15,952 nucleotides of DNA. It comes from Streptococcus parasanguinis. GTDB taxonomy: Bacteria > Bacillota > Bacilli > Lactobacillales > Streptococcaceae. The DNA lies in contig JAGZZN010000043.1 in the NCBI GenBank assembly GCA_018377375.1, positions 1 to 15,952 on the forward strand, read 5' to 3'. This document shows positions 13,166 to 15,952 of the stretch, one piece after another. Position 1 is the first letter of the stretch, and every line of letters starts with the position of its first letter. The notes below the pieces were generated by a model. It did no database searches, had not been told where the DNA came from, and saw only the letters and a program-made list of their open reading frames with translations. Made by a program: the position numbers and the translations under genes.

Positions 13166-15808
13166 ATGAAAAAGTGGCTTTATTCTGTTGTGACAACAGT
13201 TGCCCTATTTTTACTAGCGGCTTTAGGATTTGCCAAACCCAATAGTCCAGCTAAAGTCCATGCAGATACGATCAATGATGTTGTGACATCTGTAAACATC
13301 TCGAAATCAACTGGTGGAGCGATTACAGATCCACTCGGTGTTTGGGAGAGTTTTCAAGTTGAAGCAAACTTTGTGTTGCCGAATGGACGTGTAAAAAAGG
13401 GAGATCAGACCGTTATCCAACTTGGAGATGACTTTAAGGTCTTTGAAACGGACACCATTGACCTGCTGGATCCAAGTGGTCAAAAAGTTGCGACAGCAAC
13501 GGTAGATGATCAAAGAAAGGTCATCACCGTAACCTATACAGACTATCCTGAAAGAATGGCCAATGTGACAGGGAAACTGCGTTTCTTTGCGCGTGTAGAC
13601 CACCAAGTCGTCAAAGGACAAAAGACACTTGATTTTACTCTTACGATCGATAAGAAAGTGATTTCGGGTGGGAATATCGATTACAAAGGGGTCAATCCAG
13701 GTGAGAATCCTCCTACTCCAGAAGTCTTTAGCAAATGGGGGTGGACCAACTCAGATGATAAATTAAAATTGACCTATACCTTGAATATCAATCAAGGCCA
13801 TACAGCCCTTCATAATATTGACATTAAAGACCAATTGGCCTTTACAGATGGAAAAATCAAAGCAGATTCTGTCAACATCCATACAGGAACTTGGCAGGTC
13901 AGTGATGAAGATGGGGCTTATCATTTAAAAGATACCACAAACGTCACCAAGAATTATTCCCCTGTTGTCAGCGCTGATGGTCGTTCTCTAACGGTTCATA
14001 TTGGAGATCTAGCTCCTGAACAAGGGATGACTGTTCGCTATGATGTCTATCTGGACAAGGTCCCAGCCATCAATACATCCTACAAAAACAATGCGACAAT
14101 GACAGCTACAGAAATCAAGGAGCAAAATAAGGTAGCAGACGTTCTGTATCAGTTCCTTGATGGAAAATTCAATGGTGAGAAATATTCCTTCACGATTCAC
14201 AAAAAAGGTGAAAATGGTCAAGCGCTTGCAGGTGCTGTCTTTGCTGTGACAGCAGATGATACTGGTGAGCAAGTGGGAACCATCACGACAGATGAGAATG
14301 GTGTTGGTACCATTACGGGCTTGATCAAACAAGCTTATACGGTTCAAGAAATTCAAGCCCCAACAGGCTATGTTCTCTCTGAAGAACCTATCAAGATCAG
14401 CAAGGACGATTTTGGGAATGACCTTGCACTTTCTCGTGATGTTGTGAACCAAAAAGAAAAAACAAGTGTCTCTGGTCAAAAGACATGGAATGATAATGAT
14501 AACCAAGATGGCAAGCGTCCATCAAAAATCACAGTCAATCTCCTAGCAAATGGTGTCAAAGTCGCTTCTAAAGAAGTGAAACCAGATGCGGCAGGAACTT
14601 GGGCTTATCATTTTGATAATCTCGATGTGGTCGATGATGCTGGCAATGTCATTGCCTACACTGTTTCAGAAGAACCTGTTGAAGGCTATGAAGCCACTAT
14701 TGAGGGAACCAATATTACTAACACTCGGACACCAGAAATCGTTGAGATTCCAGTAACGAAAGTTTGGAAAGACAATGATAACCAAGATGGCGTTCGTCCT
14801 GACAAGGTCACTGTTCGTCTCCTTGCAGATGGTACAGAAGTAGCTAGCCAAGAGCTAAGTGCAGCGACTGATTGGAAGACAGTCTTTACCAATCTTCCAA
14901 AATACAATCACGGTAAACAAATTGTCTACACAGTCACAGAAGACACAGTAGCCAATTATTCTGCTGCGATTGATGGGACAACCATTACCAATAGCTACAA
15001 GCCAGGTAAAACCAGCGTCACTGTTACAAAACGTTGGGAAGACAACAATGACCAAGATGGCAAACGTCCAAATACCATTAAGGTACAGCTCTATGCAGAT
15101 GGCAAAGCTCAAGGAAAAGAAGTGGAACTTTCTGCTAAAAATAACTGGACTCATACCTTTAGCAATTTGCCTCTAAAAGCGAAAGGTAAAGAGATTCAGT
15201 ACCAAGTGAAAGAAGTTGGGGCAGTCAAAGGCTATACTAGTACGGTTGATGACAGTAACAAGGGAAATGTAGTGATTACCAATAGCCGCACGCCAGAAGT
15301 AACGGAAGTAGCAGTTAAGAAGATCTGGGATGATGCAGACAATAAAGAGGGTCTTCGTCCTGAAAAAATCACAGTTCGCCTCCTTGCGGATGGTCAAGAA
15401 GTAGCTGTAAAAGAAATCACTGCTACTGATAATTGGCAAGCAAGCTTTACGGATCTACCCGTATACAAGGAAGGTAAGAAGATTGCCTACACGATTACAG
15501 AGGATCCAGTAGCAGGTTATACAAGCAACATTGATGGTTTCACGGTAACCAATCGTCATACACCACCAACAACACCACCAACAACACCACCAACAACACC
15601 ACCAACAACACCTCCTACCACACCACCAAGTACACCGCCGCCAAGCACACCGGAAAAACCAGAAACTCCAACTACACCAAAAGAAGGAAAGAAAAAAATT
15701 CTTCCATCAACTGGTGAAGTTGTTGCTTACGGATTGACCATACTCGGTGCCCTCTTAGCAATTTTTGCTTTGGCTTTGCTCTTGCGTGGTAAACGGAAAG
15801 AGAAATAA
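13166..15808 (+). CDS. LPSTG-anchored surface adhesin with four Cna-B repeats
   Basis: The frame is open from GTG 13082, but ATG 13166 begins a signal peptide and is preceded by AAAGGAG (13148-13154), giving 880 residues. Secretion signal: residues 1-33 (MKKWLYSVVTTVALFLLAAL, then KVHA before the likely cleavage). Residues 34 to about 330 look like paired Ig-like adhesive domains of the collagen-binding or MSCRAMM type. Residues 336-431 resemble a SpaA-type prealbumin-like domain (FTIHKKGENGQALAGAVFAV). Four Cna-B domains follow at about 432-524, 525-614, 615-711 and 712-797. Each keeps a Lys before Trp (QKTW, TKVW, TKRW, KKIW), a Glu in YTVSE/YTVTE/YQVKE/YTITE and an Asn in ITN or VTN, the trio expected for an internal isopeptide bond. 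A Pro/Thr-rich stalk (799-845), the sortase motif LPSTG (846-850), a membrane span and the tail RGKRKEK complete it. It is covalently attached to peptidoglycan. The ligand is not predictable. No sortase or pilin gene is adjacent, so a monomeric adhesin is likelier than a pilus subunit. Confidence 0.94.
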   Translation: MKKWLYSVVTTVALFLLAALGFAKPNSPAKVHADTINDVVTSVNISKSTGGAITDPLGVWESFQVEANFVLPNGRVKKGDQTVIQLGDDFKVFETDTIDLLDPSGQKVATATVDDQRKVITVTYTDYPERMANVTGKLRFFARVDHQVVKGQKTLDFTLTIDKKVISGGNIDYKGVNPGENPPTPEVFSKWGWTNSDDKLKLTYTLNINQGHTALHNIDIKDQLAFTDGKIKADSVNIHTGTWQVSDEDGAYHLKDTTNVTKNYSPVVSADGRSLTVHIGDLAPEQGMTVRYDVYLDKVPAINTSYKNNATMTATEIKEQNKVADVLYQFLDGKFNGEKYSFTIHKKGENGQALAGAVFAVTADDTGEQVGTITTDENGVGTITGLIKQAYTVQEIQAPTGYVLSEEPIKISKDDFGNDLALSRDVVNQKEKTSVSGQKTWNDNDNQDGKRPSKITVNLLANGVKVASKEVKPDAAGTWAYHFDNLDVVDDAGNVIAYTVSEEPVEGYEATIEGTNITNTRTPEIVEIPVTKVWKDNDNQDGVRPDKVTVRLLADGTEVASQELSAATDWKTVFTNLPKYNHGKQIVYTVTEDTVANYSAAIDGTTITNSYKPGKTSVTVTKRWEDNNDQDGKRPNTIKVQLYADGKAQGKEVELSAKNNWTHTFSNLPLKAKGKEIQYQVKEVGAVKGYTSTVDDSNKGNVVITNSRTPEVTEVAVKKIWDDADNKEGLRPEKITVRLLADGQEVAVKEITATDNWQASFTDLPVYKEGKKIAYTITEDPVAGYTSNIDGFTVTNRHTPPTTPPTTPPTTPPTTPPTTPPSTPPPSTPEKPETPTTPKEGKKKILPSTGEVVAYGLTILGALLAIFALALLLRGKRKEK
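15563..15634 (+). repeat. 12-bp tandem repeat coding the Pro-Thr stalk
   Basis: CCACCAACAACA occurs four times without change (15563-15610). A synonymous variant (15611-15622) and one coding Pro-Pro-Ser-Thr (15623-15634) follow. Each unit encodes Pro-Pro-Thr-Thr. Because units are 12 bases, gain or loss keeps the reading frame and only alters stalk length. Confidence 0.9.
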
Positions 15809-15823
15809 GATTCATACCGATAA

Positions 15824-15952
15824 AGAGGCTGGGACAAAAGTCCTAGCCTCTCGATTATTTTTGGATTGTCGAGCAAGACGCAGTGGTTGAGTGGGCTCTA
15901 CTACGCTGATTTCATCAGCTTTTACAGCCCTACTCAACTGTGCGGAGGTGGG
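15824..15952. repeat. Structured intergenic repeat, copy 2 (cut by window end)
   Basis: The visible 129 bases align without gaps to 12805-12933 with only four substitutions, in the same orientation. In two of the four, copy 2 pairs better: the first stem has GTCC rather than GTTC, and GCTGA/TCAGC (15905-15919) is perfect whereas copy 1 ends ATC. The missing right end lies outside the window. Confidence 0.9.
15825..15862 (+). terminator. Repeat-borne terminator of the adhesin gene
   Basis: GAGGCTGGGAC (15825-15835) pairs with GTCCTAGCCTC (15840-15850) around AAAA, with a T-rich tail ending in TTATTTTT. It starts 17 bases after the adhesin stop codon, and no other terminator is visible. Confidence 0.6.

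Noticed and set aside
15563..15634. Tandem short repeats as a CRISPR array
   Set aside because: Units are contiguous 12-mers without spacers and encode the in-frame Pro/Thr stalk of the adhesin.

Overview
The window looks like chromosomal DNA of a viridans-group Streptococcus (sanguinis/parasanguinis/mitis-like; species not resolved). The evidence is the moderate-to-low G+C, AAGGAG-type ribosome binding sites, a streptococcal type-2 peptide deformylase, an M29 PepS aminopeptidase, an LPSTG sortase-anchored Cna-B adhesin, and an intergenic repeat that starts AGAGGCTGGGACA.

Layout. 1-574: an orphan RelB/DinJ-type antitoxin gene; the toxin frame that should overlap its end stops after five codons, and a strong terminator follows. 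618-3734: a stand-alone gene for an unusual protein with an N-terminal beta-helix-like half followed by two CbbX/SpoVK-type AAA+ ATPase modules, then a hairpin-rich spacer and a terminator. 3868-5445: pepS and a small GlsB/YeaQ-type membrane protein, closely spaced and ended by a terminator. 5455-8121: an operon of three membrane proteins. The first two are tandem DUF443 (five-transmembrane) paralogues with a near-identical N-terminus and a divergent C-terminus; the third is an unrecognised protein with about eight membrane spans. A bidirectional terminator separates them from the convergent genes. 8135-9496 (minus strand): def, preceded by a Crp/Fnr-fold regulator. 9497-9641: a divergent intergenic region with two inverted repeats. 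9642-12793: two tandem MFS transporter paralogues, the second almost touching an RsuA-family rRNA pseudouridine synthase gene. 12805-15952: a Cna-B surface adhesin gene lying between two direct copies of a structured repeat. The second copy is cut by the window end.

How the parts may work together. The regulator with its divergent MFS pair looks like a local regulator-exporter unit, with candidate operators between them. The DUF443 pair resembles the immunity-gene arrays known beside the S. aureus type VII toxin TspA, but no toxin or secretion gene is visible here. The repeat copies start with a hairpin and T-run, so they probably serve as terminators for rsuA and the adhesin, and as direct repeats they could allow recombination across the adhesin gene. 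Nothing here proves a complete new system. The beta-helix/double-AAA+ protein and the DUF443 operon are the least understood parts.
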